This document shows positions 30,813 through 39,704 of a stretch of DNA of 64,000 nucleotides, piece after piece; position 1 is the first letter of the stretch, and every line of letters begins with the position of its first letter. This stretch comes from Aerococcus suis. Lineage in GTDB: Bacteria; Bacillota; Bacilli; Lactobacillales; Aerococcaceae. A model generated the notes under the pieces. It had not been told where the DNA came from. It did not search any database and worked only from the letters and a program-made list of their open reading frames with translations. The position numbers and the translations under genes are program-made. The DNA is taken from assembly GCF_900176325.1 (NCBI RefSeq), contig NZ_FWXK01000003.1:97587-161586 (forward strand), given 5' to 3'.

Positions 30813-32096
30813 GTGAAAAGAAATCAATATTTTCATCTAAAGATGATTTTATATGCTGTTTTAGTTGGTTTAATCAGTGGTTTGGGGGCAGTTTTTTATC
30901 GCTGGTTATTAAGTCGTATTGCTCAAGCTAGTCAGGCTTTCTTGACGGTTTCATCATGGAAACATTTAATCATTGCTTTAATCGTGATGTTCGTGGGCGC
31001 CATTATTGTGAATCGGTTATTAAAATGGGCGCCATTATCTGGAGGTTCAGGGATTCCTCAAATAAAAGCAGAATTAACCGATAAAGTGAAAGCTAATCCT
31101 TGGCCAACAGTGACAAGTAAGATTGTTGGTGGAGCAATTAATAATTTCTTTGGATTAAGTTTAGGTCGTGAAGGCCCTTCAATTCAAATAGGGGGGACTT
31201 TAGCTAAATGGCTGTCTCGTTTCTTCAAAATGTCAGACGATGAAAAGAAATTGATGATGACAGCAGGAGCTAGTGCTGGATTATCCGCAGCTTTTAATGC
31301 ACCAATTGCTGGAACATTATTTTCAGTTGAAGAAATGTATCATTCTTTCTCCCCTTTTATTTTAGTACCAGCTTTTATTTCTAGTATCATTGCGAATATG
31401 CTGTCGTATTATATTTTAGGGGTGGCACCAACTTTTTCATTTGCTGTTGAAATGTCCATTTCCTTAAATCATTACTATTGGATTATTCTAGTAGGAATTG
31501 TAGGTGGGCTAGTTGGCTGCCTATTTAACGTTACTTTGGATTACAATCAACGGTTGTTTAAACGTTTTGATCGTTATAAAACGTGGCTATTTTTTGCCGT
31601 ATTTTGTGTGTCATTATTGTTAACTAGCTATCTACCTGAAATTCAAGGTGGTGGACATGATTTAATCGAATCATTAGTTTTAAATCCACAAAGTTTTAAA
31701 ATTATTTTAGTGATACTGGTTGGAAAACTATTATTTACGACGATGTCATTTAGTACTGGAGCACAGGGAGGTATTTTTCTTCCGGTATTAGTTATTGGAG
31801 CAGCAACCGGTGTTCTAATTCATCATATTGCGTTGCAAATTTTAACACCAGACTTAGCTATGGTTAATTTTCTTATTTTAGGTATGGTTTCTGTCCTTTG
31901 TGCAGTTGTTAGAGCACCTTTCCTAAGTATTTTATTAATTAGTGAGATGACTAGTAACCCTAGTTCGCTAATGCCATTAGCTATTGCCGCAATTACTTCT
32001 TATATTGTTAGTGAGGTATTAAGGGTTGAACCTGTATACGAAATGCTTTATGATAAATTACTAGCGAAACAACCGCAGACGGATGTAACAGACTAG
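30813..32096 (+). CDS. ClC-family chloride channel/antiporter
   Basis: Integral membrane protein of 427 residues with many hydrophobic segments. The three selectivity signatures are present: SGGSGIPQIK, GREGPSIQIGG (its glutamate is the gating residue) and GAQGGIFLPVLVIGA. There is no C-terminal CBS pair. It probably exchanges Cl- (or F-) for H+; the ion cannot be decided by eye. GTG 30813 follows GGGGGG with an unusual G-only ribosome binding site. Ends at a terminator. Confidence 0.9.
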   Translation: MKRNQYFHLKMILYAVLVGLISGLGAVFYRWLLSRIAQASQAFLTVSSWKHLIIALIVMFVGAIIVNRLLKWAPLSGGSGIPQIKAELTDKVKANPWPTVTSKIVGGAINNFFGLSLGREGPSIQIGGTLAKWLSRFFKMSDDEKKLMMTAGASAGLSAAFNAPIAGTLFSVEEMYHSFSPFILVPAFISSIIANMLSYYILGVAPTFSFAVEMSISLNHYYWIILVGIVGGLVGCLFNVTLDYNQRLFKRFDRYKTWLFFAVFCVSLLLTSYLPEIQGGGHDLIESLVLNPQSFKIILVILVGKLLFTTMSFSTGAQGGIFLPVLVIGAATGVLIHHIALQILTPDLAMVNFLILGMVSVLCAVVRAPFLSILLISEMTSNPSSLMPLAIAAITSYIVSEVLRVEPVYEMLYDKLLAKQPQTDVTD

Positions 32097-32102
32097 TGGA
32101 TT

Positions 32103-32137
32103 AAGGATGATCCTTCATTGGATGGTCCTTTTTTATT
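32103..32137 (+). terminator. Terminator of the ClC gene
   Basis: AAGGATGATCC, loop TTCATT, GGATGGTCCTT and a T run; one mismatch and one wobble pair in the stem. Confidence 0.75.
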
Positions 32138-32246
32138 TCATCCGTTACTAATGAATGATATTGTAATTTAATATATTGAAAATTGCTATCTGACCACTTT
32201 TGTGCTAGGCTAGCAATAATGAATAACGACTAGAGGAGGCTTGGAA

Positions 32247-32654
32247 GTGTTAATACCATTTACGAGCAATTATGAAAAAGTCGTTATGGGATTATTATCC
32301 TATATCGAAGATTATAAAGCCTTTGAAGATTTAAATGCTGAAATGGCTCGAATTAATGATCGAAAACGAACGGTTTATTTATGGAAAGACGAAGAGACTG
32401 CCAATGTGGTCGGACTTATTGGTTTTGACTTAAATGAACAAGATGATACATTGGTGACACGGTATATCTCTTTAAATCCTTCGTTTAGAAACGAAGGGTT
32501 ATCATATGAAATTTTAACAGCTTTACGAGAAGAGTTTCCAACTTATACAATTACTGGATCGTTAGATATGGCGCCTTTGTTAAATAAGTGGGCCAAGAAA
32601 AAACGGTTAGATACTCAAGAGATGGAAGCTTTGAGGGATATTGACTTTGAATAA
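32247..32654 (+). CDS. ribT: RibT-like GNAT-fold protein
   Basis: 135 residues resembling Bacillus RibT, the acetyltransferase-like protein encoded near riboflavin or scpAB genes. The N-terminus MLIPFTSNYEKVVMGLLSYI matches RibT closely, and a GNAT core with RYISLNPSFRNEGLS follows. Substrate unknown. GTG 32247 has AGAGGAGG 7 bases upstream; the in-frame TTG at 32241 is too close. Overlaps the start of scpA, hence coupled expression. Confidence 0.82.
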   Translation: MLIPFTSNYEKVVMGLLSYIEDYKAFEDLNAEMARINDRKRTVYLWKDEETANVVGLIGFDLNEQDDTLVTRYISLNPSFRNEGLSYEILTALREEFPTYTITGSLDMAPLLNKWAKKKRLDTQEMEALRDIDFE

Positions 32655-33417
32655 GAGCGAAATGGAACAAAAACAATTAACAATTGATCTAGCGGCTTTC
32701 GAAGGGCCGCTAGATTTACTTTTGCATCTCATTAAAACTTTAAAAATCGATATTTTTGATATTCCTATCGTACTAGTAACCCAACAATATATGGATTATT
32801 TTCGACAAATGAAGGATATGAAATTAGACATTGCTAGTGATTACTTAGTTATGGCTGCTACCTTAATAGAGATTAAAACAAAGTACTTATTACCTAAACC
32901 AGCTGTTGAGCAAGAGGAAGAAGATGACCCACGTGAGCAATTAGTTGAACAATTGTTAGCTTACAAGCAGTATCAAGAAATTGGTCAAGTCTTGGATGAA
33001 AAGCAACAGCATCGTCAATTGGAGTATCCCAAAGCGCCTTCTAATCTGACAGGGTATCAGTCCAAAGTGCCATTAGCAGAAAATGAAGTCACGACTAATG
33101 ATTTACAATCTGCTATTATAAAAATGGTCGAGCGGCTAAAAGCTAATCAGCCAGTGACTACCACTGTGAAAACTGATCCTTATTCGGTGGATGAAGGGAT
33201 GACTGATATTATTGAACGGATGAAACAGTCAACATATAAAAAAATAGCTTTTTCAGAAATCCTATCGCAACATCCATTAACGCGCTCACGAGTGGTGACG
33301 TTATTTTTAGCGTTATTAGAACTAGTGAAAGGACAACAAATTTGGATGCAACAAAGCCAGTTAGGTGAAGATATTATATTAGTGAGAAATGAGGAATGGG
33401 ATGGACCAGCTTCCTAA
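32647..33417 (+). CDS. scpA: Segregation and condensation protein ScpA
   Basis: Kleisin subunit of the SMC-ScpAB condensin. About 256 residues: N-terminal FEGPLDLLLHLIK, which binds the SMC neck, a helical middle, and a C-terminal winged helix for the SMC head (KIAFSEILSQHPLTRSRVV). The start is ambiguous: TTG 32647 lies 8 bases after GAGGGA, while ATG 32662 better matches the usual family length but has a weak site. Overlaps ribT and scpB. Confidence 0.93.
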   Translation: MNKSEMEQKQLTIDLAAFEGPLDLLLHLIKTLKIDIFDIPIVLVTQQYMDYFRQMKDMKLDIASDYLVMAATLIEIKTKYLLPKPAVEQEEEDDPREQLVEQLLAYKQYQEIGQVLDEKQQHRQLEYPKAPSNLTGYQSKVPLAENEVTTNDLQSAIIKMVERLKANQPVTTTVKTDPYSVDEGMTDIIERMKQSTYKKIAFSEILSQHPLTRSRVVTLFLALLELVKGQQIWMQQSQLGEDIILVRNEEWDGPAS

Positions 33418-33946
33418 AATTGAAAGTTTATTATTTGTTAGTGGAGAAAATGGGTTAACAAGTGATGAATTGGCGACGTTATTAGAAATTGATCGTGAAA
33501 CGCTTGATTATCAATTATTAAGATTAAAAAAACGTTATGAAAATGATCAATCGTCGGGTTTACAATTAGTAACGATTAATCATCATTATCAGTTAGTGAC
33601 GAAACCCCAGTTTGCTGAAATTATTAAACAGTATGCTCAGTCTCCCTTCGCTCAAAAATTAACTCAAGCTTCCTTAGAAACATTAGCAATTATCGCTTAT
33701 CAACAACCAGTGACGCGTTTAACGATAGATGATATTCGCGGAGTTAATTCAAATGGAATGATTCAAAAATTAGAACAACGTGACTTGATTAAAATTGTTG
33801 GCAAACAAGAATCTCCTGGGCGACCAAATTTATATGGGGTAACAGATTATTTTTATCAATATTTTGGATTAAACTCATTGGAAGAGATGCCAGATTTAAG
33901 TACGTTATTACAAAAAACTAACGATGAAGATCAGTTATTTGAATAG
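33401..33946 (+). CDS. scpB: Segregation and condensation protein ScpB
   Basis: Dimeric winged-helix protein that binds the ScpA middle region. 181 residues starting MDQLPKIESLLFVSGE; the second winged helix has TLAIIAYQQPVTRLTID and the IRGVNSNG motif. ATG 33401 follows GAGGAA and overlaps the end of scpA by 17 bases, a typical coupled arrangement. rluB follows in the same unit. Confidence 0.95.
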   Translation: MDQLPKIESLLFVSGENGLTSDELATLLEIDRETLDYQLLRLKKRYENDQSSGLQLVTINHHYQLVTKPQFAEIIKQYAQSPFAQKLTQASLETLAIIAYQQPVTRLTIDDIRGVNSNGMIQKLEQRDLIKIVGKQESPGRPNLYGVTDYFYQYFGLNSLEEMPDLSTLLQKTNDEDQLFE

Positions 33947-33966
33947 AATAATAAGGAGAGAGTAAG

Positions 33967-34689
33967 ATGGATCGTTTACAAAAAGTCATTGCACACGCCG
34001 GTGTGGCCTCAAGACGAGATGCTGAAAAAATGATTGTTGATGGACGTGTTGCAGTTAATGGAGAAATTGTGACAGAATTGGGAACAAAAGTCAGTACGAA
34101 TGATCATGTAGAAGTAGATAAAGTCCCTATCTATAAAGAAGAACCAGTTTATTATTTATTTTATAAACCAACAGGTGTTATTACAGCAGTATCTGATGAT
34201 AGAGGACGAAAAGTGGTAACAGATTATTTTCCAGAAGTAGAACAACGTATTTATCCGATTGGACGACTTGACTATAATACAAGTGGCTTACTATTATTAA
34301 CTAATGATGGTGAATTTGCGAATTCACTGATGCATCCACGTTATGAACTAAATAAAACTTATAGTGCTAAGGTGAATGGGATTCCAAGTAAGTCAGACAT
34401 GAATAAATTAGCGAATGGTATTGTTATTGATGGTAAAAAAACGGCACGTGCCAACGCAAGAATTAAAGAAATCGATAAAGATAAGCAAAAAGCTATCGTA
34501 GAGTTAACGATTCATGAGGGTCGTAATCGACAAGTACGGAAAATGCTAGAGGCTATAAATTGTCCAGTGGATAAATTAAAACGAGAACGCTATGGATTCT
34601 TGGATCTTGGTAATTTACAGCCAGGTGAAAGCCGTCCATTACTGAAAAAAGAAGTTCATCGCTTAAAAGATTTAGCTAATAAAGCATAA
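33967..34689 (+). CDS. rluB: 23S rRNA pseudouridine synthase, RluB family
   Basis: 240 residues: N-terminal S4 RNA-binding domain (MDRLQKVIAHAGVASRRDAE) and an RsuA/RluB-type catalytic domain with GRLDYNTSGLLLLTNDG, whose aspartate is the nucleophile. The scpA-scpB-rluB order is conserved in Firmicutes. GGAGAG lies before ATG 33967. Confidence 0.95.
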   Translation: MDRLQKVIAHAGVASRRDAEKMIVDGRVAVNGEIVTELGTKVSTNDHVEVDKVPIYKEEPVYYLFYKPTGVITAVSDDRGRKVVTDYFPEVEQRIYPIGRLDYNTSGLLLLTNDGEFANSLMHPRYELNKTYSAKVNGIPSKSDMNKLANGIVIDGKKTARANARIKEIDKDKQKAIVELTIHEGRNRQVRKMLEAINCPVDKLKRERYGFLDLGNLQPGESRPLLKKEVHRLKDLANKA

Positions 34690-34739
34690 TCTTGACAATT
34701 AAATATAAAGGATTATAATAAACGTAATAAAATAAAAAA

Positions 34740-34850
34740 ATCTTCAGGGCAGGGTGAAATTCCCGATCGGCGGTGATAGTCCGCGACTCGTGCAAACGAT
34801 TGATTTAGTGAAATTCTAAAACCGACTGTATAGTCAGGATGAAAGAAGAT
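34740..34850 (+). ncRNA. FMN riboswitch (RFN element)
   Basis: All signature blocks of the FMN aptamer are present in order: AGGGCAGGGTGAAATTCCC, GGCGGTGATAGTCCGCGAC, AAACCGACTGTATAGTCAGG and ATGAAAGAAGA. The P1 stem pairs TCTTC (34741-34745) with GAAGA (34845-34849). It precedes ribU, so FMN should repress riboflavin uptake. Confidence 0.97.
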
Positions 34851-34878
34851 GAGTACAGTTTATTTAGTCTGCATTCAT

Positions 34879-34912
34879 ACTCTTTTTATCTGAAGATAGA
34901 AAGAGTTTTTTT
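34879..34912 (+). terminator. Riboswitch-controlled terminator
   Basis: ACTCTTTTTATCT (34879-34891) pairs with AGATAGAAAGAGT (34894-34906) and is followed by seven T. A competing hairpin uses CTGAAGATAGAAA (34890-34902) with TTTCTATCTTCAG (34910-34922), 13 perfect pairs. The two cannot form together. Confidence 0.85.
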
Positions 34913-34951
34913 CTATCTTCAGTAATGCCTCTTGAAGTAGAAGGAGATATT

Positions 34952-35578
34952 ATGAACCGTAAGATTCAAAGCCTACTACTCAGTGCCATTATGGGAGCGT
35001 TAGCTTATTTACTAATGTATTTTTCATTCCCAGTCATGCCAGCTTTGCCGTATTTAAAGATAGACTTTAGTGATATTCCCATTTTATTGGTTGCCTTTGT
35101 TGAGGGACCGATTGGTGCGACACTATCTGCGTTTATTGCGAAGTTTTTACATTATGTCTTTACTGGGGGAGAAATGGGAATTCCAATTGGGGATTTCACT
35201 AGTTTTTTAGCAACCTTAGCATATACATTACCGATTTACTATATTTTAAAAAAACCGATTACGAGTCAATTATTAGGATATGCTCACCAAACGAAAAAAA
35301 ACTTTAATTGGCGAGCAATAGGCAGTTATGCGTTAGCCACTTTATCATTAACTATTGTGATGACGGTGCTTAACTATTATATTATTACACCTTTTTATAT
35401 GTATGTGATGAATTTTCCAATTGATAATATAAGAACTTACATCTTATTTGGAATTATTCCTTTCAACTTACTAAAAGGGCTATTGGTTTCTATTATGGCG
35501 CATATTGTAGTGGTAAAAGTTTTACCAACTTTAATTCAAAAATTTGGATTTGCTTATCCTAAATCTGAACATTCTTAA
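34952..35578 (+). CDS. ribU: Riboflavin transporter RibU (ECF S component)
   Basis: Substrate-binding membrane subunit of a group II ECF transporter; it shares the energising EcfAAT module, which is not in this window. 208 residues with about six membrane segments; conserved YLKIDFSDIPIL and EGPIGA blocks of the RibU/ECF S family. ATG 34952 follows AAGGAGAT; the in-frame ATG at 34925 lacks a site. The FMN riboswitch upstream confirms riboflavin as substrate. Confidence 0.94.
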   Translation: MNRKIQSLLLSAIMGALAYLLMYFSFPVMPALPYLKIDFSDIPILLVAFVEGPIGATLSAFIAKFLHYVFTGGEMGIPIGDFTSFLATLAYTLPIYYILKKPITSQLLGYAHQTKKNFNWRAIGSYALATLSLTIVMTVLNYYIITPFYMYVMNFPIDNIRTYILFGIIPFNLLKGLLVSIMAHIVVVKVLPTLIQKFGFAYPKSEHS

Positions 35579-35599
35579 TCGTTTAGAGGAGCATCATAA

Positions 35600-36613
35600 T
35601 TGGAACGCGTGATACAGTTACTTAATGACAGACACCCTAATTTATCTAAGAATAGTTTATATCAAGTGTTGGTTGGCAGGCGGACTGCCACCACACTTTT
35701 TTTTGCTGTCGAAAATCAGGTTGATGCTTGGTTAGGAGTGGCACCTAAATTAGATAAAAAAATATGGTTACAGAGGAGTCAATGGACTGAGCAACCTATT
35801 TTAGATGAAGAATACTATGGTATTTTTACTTATCGTTTAGGAACAGTGCCTCATTATATACTAGCTAATTATCAAAACGCCTTTCTATTATTACTACAAA
35901 CATTAAGTTATGGGCGGATGAAAGTAACAAACTATCAGCCAGTAACGACTTCTTTTCAAGCGCAACAACTCGTTAAACATTTTTATTTTAGCTTAAGGAA
36001 AACAAAATGGAACAATAAGGGTGAAATGGCCCAAGTTGTCCACGATGAATTGTTAACCTTTTTTGCTGAACAGCCTGAGAAAATCACCGAGTGGTATCTC
36101 GAACTATTAGTTGGCTATCAAGTTCCAGCTTACACAATGAGTCAAATGGCTAATGAAACACCGTATAAAGTAACGGAAATGTCTTTATTAATAACTGCTT
36201 ATTTTAGTAAGATATTTGTTCATTTTTTACATACAGATAGTTTTTTAGGACACTTTTTTCGATTTGTATTAGCGAATCAGCATCCCTGGAACCAATCGGT
36301 TGAAATTACTTATCAGTTTTGGCAAAAAGGATTAACGATAGAAGAAATTTCCCATCAAAGACGGTTGAAACCAAGTACAATCAATGATCATTTGATGGAA
36401 ATTATGCTATATTTTCCTAACCCCTTTATAAAAAAATGGGAGCAAATGTTTAAGCAATCGTTTAAAGATTGGCATGCTACTGATTTGCCAAAAACATTCG
36501 AAGAATTTCGCCATTGTTATGGGGAGAAATTGCCATATTGGATGATGCGTCTAGTCAAATACTATCTAAGTGACGGAAGTTTACCTTTAGGAGGTGAATG
36601 GTTCGATGGCTAA
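35600..36613 (+). CDS. RecQ-associated helix-turn-helix protein (YpbB-like)
   Basis: 337 residues with no enzymatic motif seen. The C-terminal part has a helix-turn-helix segment (WQKGLTIEEISHQRRLKPSTI), similar to the HTH_40 domain of Bacillus YpbB, which likewise precedes recQ. TTG 35600 is the start, with AGAGGAG about 9 bases upstream. It overlaps recQ by 8 bases, so the two proteins are translationally coupled and probably work together (inference). Confidence 0.8.
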   Translation: MERVIQLLNDRHPNLSKNSLYQVLVGRRTATTLFFAVENQVDAWLGVAPKLDKKIWLQRSQWTEQPILDEEYYGIFTYRLGTVPHYILANYQNAFLLLLQTLSYGRMKVTNYQPVTTSFQAQQLVKHFYFSLRKTKWNNKGEMAQVVHDELLTFFAEQPEKITEWYLELLVGYQVPAYTMSQMANETPYKVTEMSLLITAYFSKIFVHFLHTDSFLGHFFRFVLANQHPWNQSVEITYQFWQKGLTIEEISHQRRLKPSTINDHLMEIMLYFPNPFIKKWEQMFKQSFKDWHATDLPKTFEEFRHCYGEKLPYWMMRLVKYYLSDGSLPLGGEWFDG

Positions 36614-38066
36614 TTGGTATCATCAATTGCGTAAATTAACGGGATATTCAGAATTTAAGCCAGGGCAATTGGAAACATTGAATAATTTATCAGAAGACCT
36701 GAATGTTATAGCAATTCTTCCAACTGGTGGGGGAAAATCGTTAGTTTATCAGCTCTATCAGTATGAGTCAGAAGGTGTGACGATTATCATTTCGCCACTG
36801 ATTGCTTTAATGCAAGATCAAGTTGCACAACTTCAATGTTTAGGAATTAATCGGGCGATTGCTCTTAATAGTCAACAGAGTTCACAAGAAAAAGCATGGA
36901 TTATTCACCATCTCTCACGCTATCAATTCGTTTTTTTATCACCTGAAATGTTTCAACAACCAGAAGTTTTTCAAGCAATAAAAAAATTACAGATTAATTT
37001 ATTGGTTATTGATGAAGCACATTGTATTTCCCAATGGGGGATTGATTTCAGACCAGAGTATAGTGAATTGGGAAAATTGAGAAGACGATTAAATAATCCG
37101 CTAACTCTCGCGCTATCAGCTACTGCCAATCAGAATGTTCGTTATGATATTCAACGCTTTTTATTTCAGACAGATGAAAAAGTGTCAATTATTCAGGAAG
37201 ATATTAATCGTGACAATATTTTTTATGCCAAAGTAGAAACTTCTGAAGAACAACGATTACCGGTATTAATTGAATGGATTAATCAACTACCAAAACCTGG
37301 AATTATTTATGTTCATAATAAAGAAGAGTTAGAAGCGTTAAAACAAACATTAATAGAAGTGACTGATTGGCAAATTGAAAGTTACCATGCTGATCGATCT
37401 GACCATGATCGCTATATTATTCAACAACAATTTCGTACGGGATTGCTAGATATTATACTGGCGACTTCTGCTTTTGGAATGGGAATTAACCAAAAAAATA
37501 TTCGCTTTGTCATTCATTACCACTTACCAACCTCAGTAGAAGAATTAATTCAAGAAGATGGTCGTTGTGGTCGTGATGGCAAGCAGTCATTAGCATTATG
37601 GTTGGTGACACCTAATGAAATAGGTAGATTATCCACCTTAAAAGTACGTAATAAAGATAGTTACCAGGAAATGAAGCAATTATTACAGACAAGCTATAAC
37701 CATCCTGAACGTTTTAATCCAATTAAAAATCAGCTATCAGAATATCATCAAGCTGTCTTACGATTTTACACGCAACATTTTAACCAATTTTCTCAAGCAG
37801 AGAAACATTTAGAATCTTACTACCAATCTCAACAAGAAAAGATAAGTCAAGTTCAACAATTACTATCAACTAAACAGTGTTTAAGAAAGCAACTTTTATA
37901 TTCGCAAGATAATACGCCATCAAGTGAACAAACACGGTGTTGTTCAAATTGTGATTCAACCTTTTTAGATAGTGATTGGTTCCAGTTATATAAAAAGCGC
38001 AGTAAGCGAGCGCCAAAATGGCAACGCCAAACTTGGCGTGAACGATTAGATCAGCTTTTAGGATAA
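36606..38066 (+). CDS. recQ: ATP-dependent DNA helicase RecQ (short form)
   Basis: SF2 3'-5' helicase, 486 residues. Motif I LPTGGGKS, motif II IDEAHCISQWG with FRPEY, motif III ALSATAN, motif VI EDGRCGRDG. A shortened zinc-binding region follows (cysteines in TKQCLR and TRCCSNCD). There is no HRDC domain, as in the RecS/YpbC-type helicases of Bacillus. ATG 36606 is 8 bases after GGAGGTGA; the in-frame GTG at 36594 lies in that site. Confidence 0.93.
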   Translation: MANWYHQLRKLTGYSEFKPGQLETLNNLSEDLNVIAILPTGGGKSLVYQLYQYESEGVTIIISPLIALMQDQVAQLQCLGINRAIALNSQQSSQEKAWIIHHLSRYQFVFLSPEMFQQPEVFQAIKKLQINLLVIDEAHCISQWGIDFRPEYSELGKLRRRLNNPLTLALSATANQNVRYDIQRFLFQTDEKVSIIQEDINRDNIFYAKVETSEEQRLPVLIEWINQLPKPGIIYVHNKEELEALKQTLIEVTDWQIESYHADRSDHDRYIIQQQFRTGLLDIILATSAFGMGINQKNIRFVIHYHLPTSVEELIQEDGRCGRDGKQSLALWLVTPNEIGRLSTLKVRNKDSYQEMKQLLQTSYNHPERFNPIKNQLSEYHQAVLRFYTQHFNQFSQAEKHLESYYQSQQEKISQVQQLLSTKQCLRKQLLYSQDNTPSSEQTRCCSNCDSTFLDSDWFQLYKKRSKRAPKWQRQTWRERLDQLLG

Positions 38067-38090
38067 TCAGTGTTTAATCAACTGGATTTA

Positions 38091-38119
38091 CTGACTTTGC
38101 ATTTGATTAATGGTACAAT
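38091..38119 (+). promoter_or_regulatory. Putative promoter of the LysM gene
   Basis: CTGACT (38091-38096), 17-base spacer, TACAAT (38114-38119) with TG one base upstream (extended -10). Confidence 0.65.
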
Positions 38120-38147
38120 TTGAGAGAAATTAAGAGAGGGGATTATT

Positions 38148-38903
38148 ATGGATTTCAAGAATCGTTTCAAAAAAAATAAAAAGGCTAAAAATACACCAAA
38201 ACACGAAAATAATACAACTTCAACATCTGAAGAACAGCAACCTTTTGATGAATATGAAAATTTAAAAAATCGTAAGTACTCACGTTCAGCTCGCAATAAA
38301 AATTCAAACAAAAAATCAGTCACATCCTTACAAAAAGCCTTACTATTCTTAGGTATTGTGATTGTTTTAATTCCGATTATTGTTTTTGGATATTATTCTA
38401 ATCAGCAAAAATTACCCGAAAAAGAAAACGCTGAACAAGTCATGGTGTCTAAAACAAAAAATAGCAGTGCCGATGAATCAAGCAAGAAAAAACAAGAATC
38501 GATTGAATCATCTAAAAAAGCAGAATCGTCTAAAAAAGCGGAAGAAGAATCACGTCAATCTTCTGAGGCAGAATCTAAACGTTTAGCTGAAGAAAATGCT
38601 AGCATCGCACAAGAAGAACAATCAAATGCTCAAGAACAAGCAGAGGCACAACGTCAGGCTGAACAATCCTCTTTAGCCGAATCTCAATCTCGTGCGCAAG
38701 AACAAGCTAATCAAGAGTCACAAGCAGCCGAACAATCAGCTAATGATGAAGCGAGTGGTGGTAATTCATATACCGTTCAAGCTGGAGATAATTTATACCG
38801 GATTGCTGTCAATCATGGAATGTCACTTGACGAATTATTAGAACTTAACGGTCTTTCAGCTGGAGCTAATATCGGCCCAGGTACAACATTAAAAGTGAAT
38901 TAA
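38148..38903 (+). CDS. Membrane-anchored LysM-domain protein
   Basis: 251 residues: basic cytoplasmic N-terminus (about 1-63), one membrane segment (about 64-83, FLGIVIVLIPIIVFGYY), a long Ser/Glu/Gln/Ala-rich extracellular linker (about 95-200), and a C-terminal LysM domain (YTVQAGDNLYRIAVNHGMS) that binds peptidoglycan. No catalytic domain is present. Such LysM proteins commonly sit between recQ and cmk in Lactobacillales; role in the wall is inferred. GAGAGGGG precedes the ATG. Confidence 0.88.
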   Translation: MDFKNRFKKNKKAKNTPKHENNTTSTSEEQQPFDEYENLKNRKYSRSARNKNSNKKSVTSLQKALLFLGIVIVLIPIIVFGYYSNQQKLPEKENAEQVMVSKTKNSSADESSKKKQESIESSKKAESSKKAEEESRQSSEAESKRLAEENASIAQEEQSNAQEQAEAQRQAEQSSLAESQSRAQEQANQESQAAEQSANDEASGGNSYTVQAGDNLYRIAVNHGMSLDELLELNGLSAGANIGPGTTLKVN

Positions 38904-38921
38904 TAAAAGGAGCGGATTGAG

Positions 38922-39599
38922 ATTAAATCAGAAGACTTACAAATCGCTATCGATGGTCCTTCTGCTTCAGGGAAAAGCACAATTGCCAAACGTTTAGCCG
39001 AACGCTTGGCAATTGTGTATTTAGATACTGGAGCGATGTATCGTGCATTAACATGGGCAGCATTAAAAGAAGAAATTGATGCCAACAACGAAAAAGCTGT
39101 TACAGAACTTGCCTCTGCGCTTAAAATTCATTTTGAAGCGGATGATTCGAAACAACAAGTTTTTGTAGACAATGAAAATGTCACCAATGCTATTCGCCGA
39201 GATGAAATAACACGAGCTGTTTCTGCTTATTCAGCGATTAAAACAGTTCGTGACATTATGGTTGATAAACAACGATTAATTGCCAAACAAACAACAGGCA
39301 TCGTGATGGATGGTCGCGATATTGGTACAGTTGTTTTACCTGATGCAGATTTAAAAATCTATTTAACGGCAACACCTCAAGCGAGAGCCAGACGCCGCTA
39401 TGCTGAAAATAACGAAAAAGGGTACTCTACCGAATCGTTAGCAACCTTAGAAAAAGACATTAAAGCGCGCGATAATTATGATATGCAGCGAGAACAAAGT
39501 CCATTGAAGCAAGCAAGTGATGCGATTGTTATTGATTCATCAGATATGGATTTAAATGCAGTTGAGAATCGTATCATTGAAGAGATTGAAAAACTCTAA
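38922..39599 (+). CDS. cmk: Cytidylate kinase, apparent ATT start
   Basis: Phosphorylates CMP and dCMP, 225 residues. The P-loop GPSASGKST (residues 12-20), LDTGAMYRA, MDGRDIGT and the ARRRY lid are all present. The frame is closed by TAATAA at 38901-38906. Between that and the P-loop there is no ATG, GTG, TTG or CTG. AAAAGGAG (38905-38912) is 9 bases before ATT 38922, which gives the normal family N-terminus (then KSEDLQIAIDGP). ATT 38916 is too close. The first canonical start, TTG 39006, would delete the P-loop. A sequencing or assembly error at the start codon is the alternative. Follows the LysM gene closely. Confidence 0.88.
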   Translation: MKSEDLQIAIDGPSASGKSTIAKRLAERLAIVYLDTGAMYRALTWAALKEEIDANNEKAVTELASALKIHFEADDSKQQVFVDNENVTNAIRRDEITRAVSAYSAIKTVRDIMVDKQRLIAKQTTGIVMDGRDIGTVVLPDADLKIYLTATPQARARRRYAENNEKGYSTESLATLEKDIKARDNYDMQREQSPLKQASDAIVIDSSDMDLNAVENRIIEEIEKL

Positions 39600-39608
39600 A
39601 AATAAACC

Positions 39609-39637
39609 TTGAGTTCATGGATTATTCATGATAACAT
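39609..39637 (+). promoter_or_regulatory. Putative promoter of rpsA
   Basis: TTGAGT (39609-39614), 17-base spacer, TAACAT (39632-39637) with an extended TG. It lies 67 bases before the rpsA start. Confidence 0.6.
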
Positions 39638-39704
39638 GGAGATTGTATCATTGGCTAGATTACATAGCGAATGAGGTAGTACTTATTAGGAGAGGATATT
39701 GGTT

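Noticed and set aside
38460..38760. Low-complexity LysM linker as a frameshift-prone or phase-variable repeat
   Set aside because: The Ser/Glu/Gln/Ala codons vary and no long homopolymer or short tandem repeat tract is present.
39006..39599. cmk read from TTG 39006
   Set aside because: This start would remove the P-loop. The upstream codons clearly encode GPSASGKST in the same frame, so translation must begin earlier.
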